Positions 1 to 8,311 of a DNA stretch of 64,000 bases are shown piece after piece. Position 1 is the stretch's first letter. Each line of letters begins with the position of its first letter. This stretch comes from JAGVSR01 sp033765145 (lineage in GTDB: Bacteria; Pseudomonadota; Alphaproteobacteria; Rhizobiales; Hyphomicrobiaceae). Position numbers and translations under genes: made by a program. Where the stretch lies: positions 62,001 through 126,000 of the forward strand of contig JANRIH010000015.1 of assembly GCA_033765145.1 (NCBI GenBank), given 5' to 3'. The notes below the pieces were generated by a model. The model saw nothing but the letters and a program-made list of their open reading frames with translations, had not been told where the DNA came from and did not search any database.

Positions 1-2908
1 GCCCGTCATCCCCGCGCTGGGGCGCATCGCTCGATGCCACTGCCACGGGCGCGCCGCCACTTCCCAAGAGCGACCACGCCTTCTCGAATTTCCTGATCCG
101 ATCGGCGAGGCCGATGTGACCACCGTTGATCATTTTCGTGATGGCGTTGATCGCGTTGGCGTCGGCGAGCTTGTTCATGTTGCGCCGCTTGCCCATCCAC
201 GTCGCGACCGCGATGCGGACAGCGGTCTCGGGCTCGGATGCGAGATCGGGATTGCCTTCGAGATCGACGCCGATCGCGCGGCCCATCAGACGATAGCTCT
301 CGCGGCCCGTGATCTGCACGAGGCCGCGACCGCGGTAACGGTATCCGTCGTCATTCGTCGCGCTGTTGCCGAGGCGTCCGCCGTAGACCTTGTTCGCGAG
401 CTTTTCGGGATTGGCGGCATAGGGCATCGCCTCCGCGATGCTGCGGAACCGGGAAGGCCAGACTTCGCAGATGCGCTTCGCGGAATAGCGCATGTTCTCT
501 TCGTTGATCGTGAAGCCTCCCGACTCGTGCGCAATCTGGCCGAGGAAGTGGCAGAGTCGCAGCGGATTGGCGTTGATCCCGGCCTCGGTCAGGAGCCGAT
601 TGCCGATGGTCGAGAGCGCCTGCACGTAACCGGGCTTCGCGTCCGACGAAATGCGCTTCAGAAGTTCTGGCGTAAGAGCAAGTCCGGGCGGTGGTGCGGC
701 GTCCGTCACCGGCGGGGACGGCTTCGGTGCATCGGGCTTCGGGGCCGTCGTGCCCATACCAGCCGTGCCGGTGACGGGTGGCTCGGGTTTCGGCGGGACG
801 GGGGTCTCGGCAATGGGAGGCGTGGGCCTAGGTGGCGGTACGGGTGTATCCGACGTGGACGGCCCGATGACATCGTTTGCCAGAACATCGAGGACGACCG
901 GCTTTCCGTGTGCGCCGGCGCCCGTATCGTCCTTGGCGACGGGCGGTGCCGTTGCCGGAAAGACCGTGACGGCGATTTCCGCCTCACCTGGGAGGCCATG
1001 GTTGTCACTTGCGCTGTATCGTGCGCGGGCTTCGCCGAGGAACGTCGGCGCAGGCTCGAACGTCACCGTGCCGTCGGTCGCGACGCGCCAGGTTCCCTCG
1101 GATGGGACCGTGAGCGTCTTTCCGTCCGGGCTCAATGTCGTACCGAGCCGCGACAGCATCTTGACGGATGCGGGATCGAGTTTTCCGTCCGGGTCCATGT
1201 CATTGTCGAGGACGCGGATGAGGACGGCCCGGCCCGCCGCCGTGCGCGCGACATCGGCGGCCAGCATCGGAGGCAGATTGGCAGACGCGATATCGACGGC
1301 AATCGTCGCGGTGGTCGTCTGGCCGAATGTGTCGGCGACTTGATACGTGACTGTCGACGTGCGTCCGGCGAATTCGGGCGTCGGCGTGAATGTTACGCGG
1401 CCGGTCGCGGGGTCGACGGCCCAGTCGCCTTCGCCAGGAACGGTCAGCCGTTTGCCGCCGCTCGCGATCGCCGCGTTGACCGGGCCTCCGACGAAAATGA
1501 GCGACGCGGGGTCGAACCGCGCGACGGGCGCGGGCGACGGTCCAGGTCCAGGTGTCGGGCCGGGCGCTGGGCCAGGCGATGGGCCAGGCGATGGGCCAGT
1601 GACCGGGGGCATCGGTGCGTCGGGCGCGGTGCTCGTGCCGGTCCCGGTCGGAACGGTCGCCGCTCCGGCAACGAAGAGATCGGGGGTCAGAAGATTCCAA
1701 CCGAGCGCCTTGTCGTCGTCGGGCGAATAGATGCTGTCCGAGACGAGCTTCGCGCCTCGCTCCTTCTTGACGAGTTCGAAACGGGTCGAGGCGCCGAAGT
1801 AGGACGAGCCTTTGCTGGTCGGGATGACGCGCTTCTGCAGTTCGGAGACGACGGGTCCTTCCGATCCGACGCGCAATCGTGCGAGCGCCCGGAACACGAG
1901 GTCTTTGTCGTTCTGGCGGCCCTGGCGAATGATCTCGGCTGCGATGGCCGCGTCACGGCCCGTGAGGAGCACGAGACCGATATGCCGCCCCTTGCCGAGC
2001 TTTCCGAGCACGCTCTGGAACTTGGCCCAGGGCGCCGACCGGTCGTCTTTACCGCCTTTGATCACGAGACAGCCGGCCGATGAAAACGAGCTGTTCGAGA
2101 AGGCGCAATGAACATTGTCGGTCGGCGTCGTCTTGTGCCAGAAATCCGTGTGCGTGAACATCAGGTCGTTCTGCGACCGAAGCACCGTCATCTGCGCGTC
2201 CGTCGCCTCGGTTCCGGGCTCGGTCATGCGGAGCGCGGGCTCCACGCGCCGTGCGGGCTTCGAGATATTGTGTGCCGACACGCGGAACAGATAGTTGCCG
2301 GTCGGCAGGCAGTTCACCTGAAAGTCGCCGTTCGGATTACGCTGATACTTGCGCATGTAGTCGTGCCACGGCACGGTCGATGACGGGTAGGCGGTCAGCT
2401 TGCGGCGCTTGCGATCGTAATAACCGATCGTGCACTTCATCGCGATGTGATCGGGATTGATGTCCTCGATCTCGATGCGGTCCTGATCGGATTGAACTTC
2501 GCTCTTGGTCTGCCGTCCGCCACGCAACGCGAAGATGACGAGATCGTCGGCTTCGACCGGATTGAAGAGGTTGGCGCGGAAGAGCAGATCGAGCACATCG
2601 GGTGTGAGAGGGAAGATCTTCTGCGGCGCGATGCCGAGCGCGGACGTCCCGACGAGGTGGGCGTAGTCGGGCTGCTCTTCATCGGCGGCCCATTTGGGCA
2701 TGAGGCCTGGGCCCTTGCGTTCCGCCTCGTTCTCGCGCCGGACGGACTCGAAATCCTCCTCGTCGTCGAGATGATCGGGAGCAACGATCTCTTGCGTCGT
2801 TCCCGGCGCACGTCGGTTCGCCCCTCTGAGCGGCGGCCGATCCTGATCGGGCGTCAGAGCCTCGAGGTTCGGATCGGCAATGATTGGCATCACTGGACGC
2901 GTCGACAT
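1..2908 (-). CDS. Large multidomain GH19 (chitinase/endolysin) protein with CshA-like repeats, truncated by window edge
   Basis: Reading the minus strand from an ATG at 2908 gives 969 codons without a stop to the window edge, so the C-terminus is missing. Residues about 1-165 are unassigned. Around 199-290 a domain contains the segment HCAF...FSSAGC (Cys near 279), which resembles the His/Cys motif of L,D-transpeptidase-like folds; that link is inference. Proline/glycine-rich linker about 431-460. Two CshA-fibril-like repeats follow (about 466-540 and 546-650, with VPGEGTW/VPSEGTW, TGRVTFTP and TYQVAD signatures), then the start of a VCBS-like repeat (VLANDV), a second Pro-rich linker about 683-740, and a GH19 domain about 743-940 with IAHESGGF (catalytic Glu), YRGRGLVQITG and MINGG motifs. 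It probably cuts peptidoglycan or chitin. It is the third gene of a minus-strand run, 61 bp after a membrane protein and downstream of an orthocaspase. No signal peptide is evident. Confidence 0.85.
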   Translation of the reverse strand, partial: MSTRPVMPIIADPNLEALTPDQDRPPLRGANRRAPGTTQEIVAPDHLDDEEDFESVRRENEAERKGPGLMPKWAADEEQPDYAHLVGTSALGIAPQKIFPLTPDVLDLLFRANLFNPVEADDLVIFALRGGRQTKSEVQSDQDRIEIEDINPDHIAMKCTIGYYDRKRRKLTAYPSSTVPWHDYMRKYQRNPNGDFQVNCLPTGNYLFRVSAHNISKPARRVEPALRMTEPGTEATDAQMTVLRSQNDLMFTHTDFWHKTTPTDNVHCAFSNSSFSSAGCLVIKGGKDDRSAPWAKFQSVLGKLGKGRHIGLVLLTGRDAAIAAEIIRQGRQNDKDLVFRALARLRVGSEGPVVSELQKRVIPTSKGSSYFGASTRFELVKKERGAKLVSDSIYSPDDDKALGWNLLTPDLFVAGAATVPTGTGTSTAPDAPMPPVTGPSPGPSPGPAPGPTPGPGPSPAPVARFDPASLIFVGGPVNAAIASGGKRLTVPGEGDWAVDPATGRVTFTPTPEFAGRTSTVTYQVADTFGQTTTATIAVDIASANLPPMLAADVARTAAGRAVLIRVLDNDMDPDGKLDPASVKMLSRLGTTLSPDGKTLTVPSEGTWRVATDGTVTFEPAPTFLGEARARYSASDNHGLPGEAEIAVTVFPATAPPVAKDDTGAGAHGKPVVLDVLANDVIGPSTSDTPVPPPRPTPPIAETPVPPKPEPPVTGTAGMGTTAPKPDAPKPSPPVTDAAPPPGLALTPELLKRISSDAKPGYVQALSTIGNRLLTEAGINANPLRLCHFLGQIAHESGGFTINEENMRYSAKRICEVWPSRFRSIAEAMPYAANPEKLANKVYGGRLGNSATNDDGYRYRGRGLVQITGRESYRLMGRAIGVDLEGNPDLASEPETAVRIAVATWMGKRRNMNKLADANAINAITKMINGGHIGLADRIRKFEKAWSLLGSGGAPVAVASSDAPQRGDDG

Positions 2909-2969
2909 GGGGCACCTCGGAATTCAGCGCGACGCGAGCCTCCCTCAGCGCCGCCGTGACGAAAGGTGA

Positions 2970-3533
2970 TCAGCTCGGGCGATAGAATGCCGGAATGAGA
3001 ATGGTCCAAAGTACGAGCAGCAATTCCGGAATGAAGCGCTCGATCGGGTCGGGGACGGCGATGCCGCTTAGCGACGAGTAGAGGTCCATGATGCCGAAGC
3101 TGCCGTTCATAACAGGCACCCAGAGCATGAACGAGACGGCGGCGATGATCACGGCACCCCACTGCGGCCCGCCCGGACCGCGCGTCGCCTGCCAGCGCAA
3201 CAGCACAACGAGCGCCAGAATGAGCCACGCCATCGCGATCAGAAGCCAATGGTCGGGCCCGGTCGCATAGTAGGACGTACCGAGCGCGTCGGCTCCGACG
3301 CCACCCTGGTCCCACACGTGAATCTTTGTTTCGCCGTGGGGGAGACCCTTGAATTCGCCGATCACCTGCTCGGCGCGCGAATGCAGGAAGGGATACGCGA
3401 CAACCGCCTCGCCAGGGATGAGTTTCACAAGGCGCGAGAGATAGGCGTCACCGCCCGCATCAGCGGCTTCGCCCGGACCACGGCGCACTCTTCCGTCGTC
3501 CTCGTTCGCGGGGGCAGAGATCCTGAGGCTCAT
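2970..3533 (-). CDS. Membrane protein of unknown function in the caspase/GH19 cassette (187 aa)
   Basis: Starts at an ATG (3533). A hydrophilic N-terminus (about 30 residues) is followed by a conserved-looking LVKLIPGEAVVAYPF segment, then three predicted transmembrane helices near residues 98-116, 128-146 and 168-185. No catalytic motif recognised. It lies 120 bp downstream of the orthocaspase stop and 61 bp upstream of the GH19 protein start, all on the same strand, so co-transcription is likely. A membrane anchor, pore or adaptor for the neighbours is possible, but this is inference from order only. Confidence 0.75.
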   Translation of the reverse strand: MSLRISAPANEDDGRVRRGPGEAADAGGDAYLSRLVKLIPGEAVVAYPFLHSRAEQVIGEFKGLPHGETKIHVWDQGGVGADALGTSYYATGPDHWLLIAMAWLILALVVLLRWQATRGPGGPQWGAVIIAAVSFMLWVPVMNGSFGIMDLYSSLSGIAVPDPIERFIPELLLVLWTILIPAFYRPS

Positions 3534-3653
3534 GACGGCAACTCCTACACGGTCGGTTCACGCCTTGCGTTTCAAGTTTTGCATCCGGGGTCGGTGCATC
3601 AATTCTGATCGAGCATATCCACGTCGCCGAATTCCCAGTTTGGAAGGCCCCTC

Positions 3654-5186
3654 TCAATCATGTTTCGGTTTCGCGTATGCTCGGCCGACATTGTAAGCAA
3701 GCGCCATTTCCCAAGCGACGATCAGCGCGATGATCGCGACGGCTTCGACCCAGAGGAAGTGCTGCTTCGGCATCCCGGCCGAGTACGCGTTCCCGAGTAG
3801 ATCGTTGACGAACTCTCGGCCCCACAAGAACGCGACGAAAAGGGCTGCGCCGGACGCGCCGATCGCGGCGCCAGACAGTATCCGTGTTGGATTGGCCAGT
3901 TCGCGCGAGAAGGCCGCGCCGGAGAAGACGGTCGCCGCACCGGCCAGCGCGCTTGCCAGAATTGAGATGAGCAGCGTCTTCGTCAGTTCGATGGGAAATC
4001 CGTGCTCGAAGAAGTAGGCGAGTGTCAAACACTCGAGCCGCGATATCTCAGCGTCCGAGGGCGCGTAGACGGATAGCCACCATCGACAGAAGACAGCGAC
4101 CGGCCAGTAGATCGCGAGGACTTGCAGAGGTACGTGCCATTGTCGGCGTCCCCACCAGTATGCGGCGAACGCCAAGCCCGAACCGAACAGCAGCGGGAGG
4201 AACTTCGTGTAGGAGTAGTCCGAGAATTTGATGAGGGAGGGGTCGGCTGCAACGGGCGGGAAGTAGCTCGAAAACAGGTTGAAGCTCAAGATCGCGCCGA
4301 AAAACCCCGTAAGCAGCGCCCACGTCATCAGGAATTTTACCGGCGCATCCGTTGCGGGATGGAACGAGAATTCGTCCGTCAAGTGAGCGCTCGTCCATGG
4401 GGACTGCGCGCCCGCCGTGGCCTCGCGCACATTGCGCGCGACGCGCTGGCTCAAAAGAAAGACGTCTAGGCCTCGGATGTCGATCTGCTCCGAGACCGCC
4501 TTCGAGAACGGGCTCATGCCGTTCACGTCCCCGTCGAGCGCAAAGGAACCAGGTTCGGTCGCGAAGCAAATGAGCGTCTGTGAACTCTTGTCGAGTTTGA
4601 TGCGACCGACGCCGTTCTCTGACGTTTTATAGAGCGAGCGCGCGCCGGCCACGGCTGCCGCTGTTTCAGCTTCCTTCGGTGTGGCGAGCGGGATGAAGCG
4701 CATCCGTTCGAGGCCGCCACTGTCGCGGCATGCGTCGAGGAAGACGATCCGCCGTTCCGCCTTCATTTGCACCAGCAGATCGTCGATCGGGACGAGAGCG
4801 GCCTCGGGGGCCGCTGTTAGGATGCGAGAGGGGTCGAAATCGACGGGGACGATGTAGTTTTTGCCATCGAGCTGAACGCCGTGGCCGCAATAGTAGAGAA
4901 CCATCTCCTGGCAGTTCGTCGCGCCAGCGATGAACGTCTTGAAGTCACTGAATGAGTTATTCCAGTCGCGGTCGACCAGGGCCTCGACATCGAAGCCGAT
5001 GCTTTCGAGCTTGGCCTTGATGGCCGCGATGTCGCGCGCGGGGTTCTCGAGCTTTTTCAGGTGGTGATAGCCGCCGTTGCCGAGCAGAAACGCTTTCCGC
5101 ACAGGCGCCTTGGCGCGCCTGCCGAACCAGAACCAGCCGGACCCGGGTTTTTGCCTACCCGCAACGCTGTCCACGACGCCCACCAC
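3654..5186 (-). CDS. Orthocaspase (peptidase C14 family) with multi-pass membrane C-terminus (510 aa)
   Basis: Caspase-like p20 domain at about residues 30-275. The catalytic dyad is visible: His102 in YYCGHGV and Cys153 in FLDACRD. The family cleaves proteins after Arg/Lys (orthocaspases and metacaspases) or Asp, and acts in cell death or regulated proteolysis. After residue 280 come about six hydrophobic segments (near 283-305, 329-346, 354-370, 400-426, 437-455, 480-500), which would hold the protease domain at the inner membrane. There is no N-terminal signal sequence, so the protease is predicted cytoplasmic. The listed start is GTG; in-frame GTG codons at 5183 and 5174 are alternatives. 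First gene of the minus-strand cassette with the 187-aa membrane protein and the GH19 protein. Confidence 0.9.
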   Translation of the reverse strand: MVGVVDSVAGRQKPGSGWFWFGRRAKAPVRKAFLLGNGGYHHLKKLENPARDIAAIKAKLESIGFDVEALVDRDWNNSFSDFKTFIAGATNCQEMVLYYCGHGVQLDGKNYIVPVDFDPSRILTAAPEAALVPIDDLLVQMKAERRIVFLDACRDSGGLERMRFIPLATPKEAETAAAVAGARSLYKTSENGVGRIKLDKSSQTLICFATEPGSFALDGDVNGMSPFSKAVSEQIDIRGLDVFLLSQRVARNVREATAGAQSPWTSAHLTDEFSFHPATDAPVKFLMTWALLTGFFGAILSFNLFSSYFPPVAADPSLIKFSDYSYTKFLPLLFGSGLAFAAYWWGRRQWHVPLQVLAIYWPVAVFCRWWLSVYAPSDAEISRLECLTLAYFFEHGFPIELTKTLLISILASALAGAATVFSGAAFSRELANPTRILSGAAIGASGAALFVAFLWGREFVNDLLGNAYSAGMPKQHFLWVEAVAIIALIVAWEMALAYNVGRAYAKPKHD

Positions 5187-5352
5187 GGAACGGTCAAACT
5201 CGTGGAAATCCTAACGGTACGGAACATTTCCGCCTAGAGCGGCGGGGGCACATCGGCAAAATATTGCCGTGTCATGGTTCCTTTGCAGGGCGGGGGAACA
5301 ACGACGTGGAACCGCTCTTGCTCACAATCTGACGAATATCGGGATTCCGGCC

Positions 5353-5568
5353 TCAGAAGGTTTCCGGATCGCCGTCGTCACTCAGTCGTCGGCGCTGGGG
5401 GGCGGGCCCGGCATTTTTCGGTGTCAGGATCAGCGCCAGAATGAGCGGAGGAACGAGAAAGCACCACGCTGCCCATGAGGAATAGTCTCGATTTTTCGCG
5501 CGGGCCAGAAAGTACGCCAGCAACCCTGCGCTGAACGACAGGGCAAACCAATAGACGATGTAAGCCAT
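5353..5568 (-). CDS. Small two-helix membrane protein (71 aa)
   Basis: ATG at 5568 is preceded by AGGAG seven bases upstream. The product has two hydrophobic helices (about residues 2-21 and 30-49) separated by a short basic loop (RAKNRD), then a Pro/Arg-rich polar tail ending in acidic residues. No family recognised. It lies 166 bp upstream of the orthocaspase in the same direction and could belong to the same transcript, though the gap is larger than between the cassette genes. Confidence 0.6.
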   Translation of the reverse strand: MAYIVYWFALSFSAGLLAYFLARAKNRDYSSWAAWCFLVPPLILALILTPKNAGPAPQRRRLSDDGDPETF

Positions 5569-5703
5569 CACTCAGTCTCCTGGCACAACCTGTAGGTCGT
5601 TGGCGCCTGGGCTTTCGTTCGATCTCACATCAACGAGATGGGCTCAGATTGCGGCATAATCAAGCGGCGGGCGGAATGGGCTCTCAACACTGCCGACGAT
5701 CGA

Positions 5704-6564
5704 TCAATCCCTGAAATCGAGCCCAAGGTCGAGGACCGGCGCGGAATGCGTGAGAGCGCCAACGGATATAAGGTTAACGCCGCTCTCGGCGATCGCGCGA
5801 ACGGTTTCGAGTGAGACCCCGCCCGAGGCTTCGGTGGTGACGCGACCCGAAACCATTCGGACGGCTTCGGTGAGTTTCGCCGGGCTCATATTGTCGAGGA
5901 GGACCGCGTCGATCGGGTGTTTCAGGGCTTCGGTCAATTGATCGAAGTTGTCGACTTCCACCTCGATCCGGACCATATGGCCCGCGTGACGCCGTGCGGC
6001 TTCGATCGCCGCAGCAATGCCGCCGGCAGCGACGATGTGGTTGTCCTTGATCAAGATCGCGTCGAAGAGACCCGTGCGGTGGTTGTGCCCTCCGCCACAG
6101 CGGACTGCGTACTTTTCAAAGGCGCGAAGCCCGGGTGTCGTCTTGCGCGTGTCGACGATGCGGGCGTCCGTTCCGGTGACGGATTCGACGTAGCGACGCG
6201 TCAATGTCGCGATGCCGCTCATGCGTCCCATGAAGTTCAAGGCGACGCGCTCGCCGGTCAGGATCGCGCGGGCGGGCCCGCGGACGGTCGCGATATTCTG
6301 GCCGGCCTCGACCGCATCTCCGTCTTGCACATGCGTCTTGAATTCGATGGCGTCATCGAGGGTCCGGAGCGTGCAGCGCGCGACGTCGAGACCCGACACG
6401 ACGCCGGGCTTGCGCGCAACGAAGTCAGCGGTTGCGCGTGCCGACGTTGGTATCGTCGCGTCGGTGGTGAGATCGCCCGACAGCCCCAAGTCTTCCGCCA
6501 GCGCCGCCTTAACGGCGCCTTCGATCAGGATCGCGGGCAGCCGGCCCAAGGTTTCTCGGCTCAT
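5704..6564 (-). CDS. nadC: Nicotinate-nucleotide pyrophosphorylase (carboxylating)
   Basis: Quinolinate phosphoribosyltransferase, 286 aa, converts quinolinate and PRPP to nicotinate mononucleotide, the last step of de novo NAD ring synthesis. Family landmarks are visible: the N-terminal EDLGLSGDLTTDATIP, DTRKTTPGLR, RCGGGHNHRTGLFDAILIKDNH (PRPP/quinolinate contacts) and EVEVDN plus VLLDNM in the barrel. The open frame extends to 6798, but ATG 6564 fits family length and overlaps the nadB stop (ATGA), a hallmark of coupling. Third gene of nadABC. Confidence 0.95.
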   Translation of the reverse strand: MSRETLGRLPAILIEGAVKAALAEDLGLSGDLTTDATIPTSARATADFVARKPGVVSGLDVARCTLRTLDDAIEFKTHVQDGDAVEAGQNIATVRGPARAILTGERVALNFMGRMSGIATLTRRYVESVTGTDARIVDTRKTTPGLRAFEKYAVRCGGGHNHRTGLFDAILIKDNHIVAAGGIAAAIEAARRHAGHMVRIEVEVDNFDQLTEALKHPIDAVLLDNMSPAKLTEAVRMVSGRVTTEASGGVSLETVRAIAESGVNLISVGALTHSAPVLDLGLDFRD

Positions 6565-8273
6565 CGAAGGGCGGTCTCGCTTACGTGCGCCGAAGGCGAC
6601 ACCGGATCGGCCACGGAGGATTGCTCGATCTCGGCGAGGTCTTCCAGAGTCATGAATGTACGGTGCTGGCGGCGCGGCTCGGCGCGCGGGTAATCCGACC
6701 GGAAGTGGCCTCCCCGGCTTTCGCGACGGTCTAAAGCCGCCGCCGCGACGAACCTTGCCGCGAGCGTCATGTTCGCGAGCATCGGATCGTCGCCGCAATC
6801 CTCGTCGAGTGCCCGAAGCGTCACGAGCGCGCGGACCAGGCTCTTGCGGTTGCGGACGACACCGGCGTTCTCCGCCATGGTTCGTCTGAGGACACGGATG
6901 GCCTCGGCGCGGTGTTCCCGGTCGATTGTCTTCGGGCCATCGACGCGGCGCGGCTCAGCGCGCGGCAACATCCGCGCATGATCGGCAAGACCGGCGACGT
7001 CGGCGGCGACGCGCGCGCCGAGTACGACCGCTTCCAGCAGCGAGTTCGACGCGAGGCGGTTTGCGCCGTGGAGGCCGGTCGAAGCGACCTCGCCAGCGGC
7101 CCAAAGACCTTCGACGCTCGTCCGTCCGCGCAAATCCGTTGCGACGCCGCCCATGTGGTAGTGCGCGGCTGGCGCAACTGGCAGGACGTCGCGCGTGGGA
7201 TCAAGGCCGGCGGCACGACAATGACCAAAGACGGTCGGGAAGCGCGCTTCGAAGGCGGCGCCGATGGCGTTGCGGCAATCGAGGTAGGCACCGCGACCTG
7301 TGGCAATTTCCGAATGCACGCCGCGGGCGACGATGTCGCGTGGCGCTAGTTCCGCATCGGGATGAAGGCGCGTCATGAAGCGCCGACCCTGCCGGTTGAC
7401 GAGGAGCGCGCCTTCTCCTCGGAGCGCCTCGGTCGCGAGCGGCGCGGGGTCGAGCCCGACGTCGAGGGCGGTCGGATGGAACTGCACGAACTCGGGGTCA
7501 GCAATGACGGCGCCGGCGCGGGCCGCAAACGCGATCGATTCCCCGCGTGCGTAGGCGGGGTTGGTGGTCACCGCATAGAGGCCGCCGATTCCGCCGGTAG
7601 CGAGGACGACGGCGGACGCGGGGAGGAGTGCGTATGTCCCGCTGCCGCGTTCGGCGCCGCGCGCGAGGCGAACGCCCACCACGCGGCCCTGGTCAAGGAT
7701 CAGGTCCTCGGCCTCATAGCCGGCGAGCACGCGGATGGAGGCCGTGCGCTTCACTTTAGCGATCAGCGCCTGCATGATTGCCGCGCCGGCTCTGTCGCCC
7801 GAGACCCGCACGATGCGATGTTCCGTGTGCGCGGCCTCGCGCGACAGCACGTAGTGGCCTTCGAGATCACGGTCGAACGGCACGCCATAGCGCAAGAGGT
7901 CAGCGACGCGGTCCGCGGCTTCGCGCGCGACGATCAATGCGACGTCAGGATCGACGATGCCGGCGCCGGCCGCGATCGTGTCGGCCGCATGAGCGGCGGG
8001 CGTATCCCCTTCACCGACGGCCGCCGCGATGCCGCCTTGCGCCCAGACGCTCGACGCGCCTTCTCCCAACGGCGCGGCCGTCACCACCGTCACCGGGAGC
8101 GGGGCGAGTTTCAGCGCCGTGTAGAGGCCCGCAAGCCCCGCGCCGATGACGACGACGTCGCCGGGACCGAACTTCGCGCCAGGCGTCTCGAACGGCCGAA
8201 ACGCGCGCGGTTCAGCGCGTCGGCGGTTCGGGCTCTCCGTGGATTTCCTTGCCGTCGATTTGGGCCGTGCCAT
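6561..8273 (-). CDS. nadB: L-aspartate oxidase
   Basis: FAD enzyme that oxidises L-aspartate to iminoaspartate, the substrate of NadA. The dinucleotide-binding motif VVVIGAGLAGLYTALKL lies near the N-terminus; GGIGGLY, FVQFHPTAL and GLHGANRLASNSLLEA are typical of the succinate dehydrogenase/aspartate oxidase family. Length from ATG 8273 is 570 aa (family about 540). This start has GGAGGT five bases upstream; an alternative ATG at 8312 overlaps the nadA stop (TGATG) but has a weaker ribosome site. The 3' end overlaps nadC by four bases. Confidence 0.95.
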   Translation of the reverse strand: MARPKSTARKSTESPNRRRAEPRAFRPFETPGAKFGPGDVVVIGAGLAGLYTALKLAPLPVTVVTAAPLGEGASSVWAQGGIAAAVGEGDTPAAHAADTIAAGAGIVDPDVALIVAREAADRVADLLRYGVPFDRDLEGHYVLSREAAHTEHRIVRVSGDRAGAAIMQALIAKVKRTASIRVLAGYEAEDLILDQGRVVGVRLARGAERGSGTYALLPASAVVLATGGIGGLYAVTTNPAYARGESIAFAARAGAVIADPEFVQFHPTALDVGLDPAPLATEALRGEGALLVNRQGRRFMTRLHPDAELAPRDIVARGVHSEIATGRGAYLDCRNAIGAAFEARFPTVFGHCRAAGLDPTRDVLPVAPAAHYHMGGVATDLRGRTSVEGLWAAGEVASTGLHGANRLASNSLLEAVVLGARVAADVAGLADHARMLPRAEPRRVDGPKTIDREHRAEAIRVLRRTMAENAGVVRNRKSLVRALVTLRALDEDCGDDPMLANMTLAARFVAAAALDRRESRGGHFRSDYPRAEPRRQHRTFMTLEDLAEIEQSSVADPVSPSAHVSETALR

Positions 8274-8311
8274 GGGCACCTCCGAACTCGCCTCCTCGCG
8301 GAAGCCCGACA

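Noticed and set aside
1545..1615. Short tandem repeats considered as a CRISPR or VNTR
   Set aside because: They encode the Pro-Gly-Pro linker of the GH19 protein in frame; units are only about 12 bp and there are no spacers.
116..2083. 655-codon plus-strand frame
   Set aside because: Arg/Gly/Asp-rich shadow with no motifs; the opposite strand carries coherent GH19 and CshA features.
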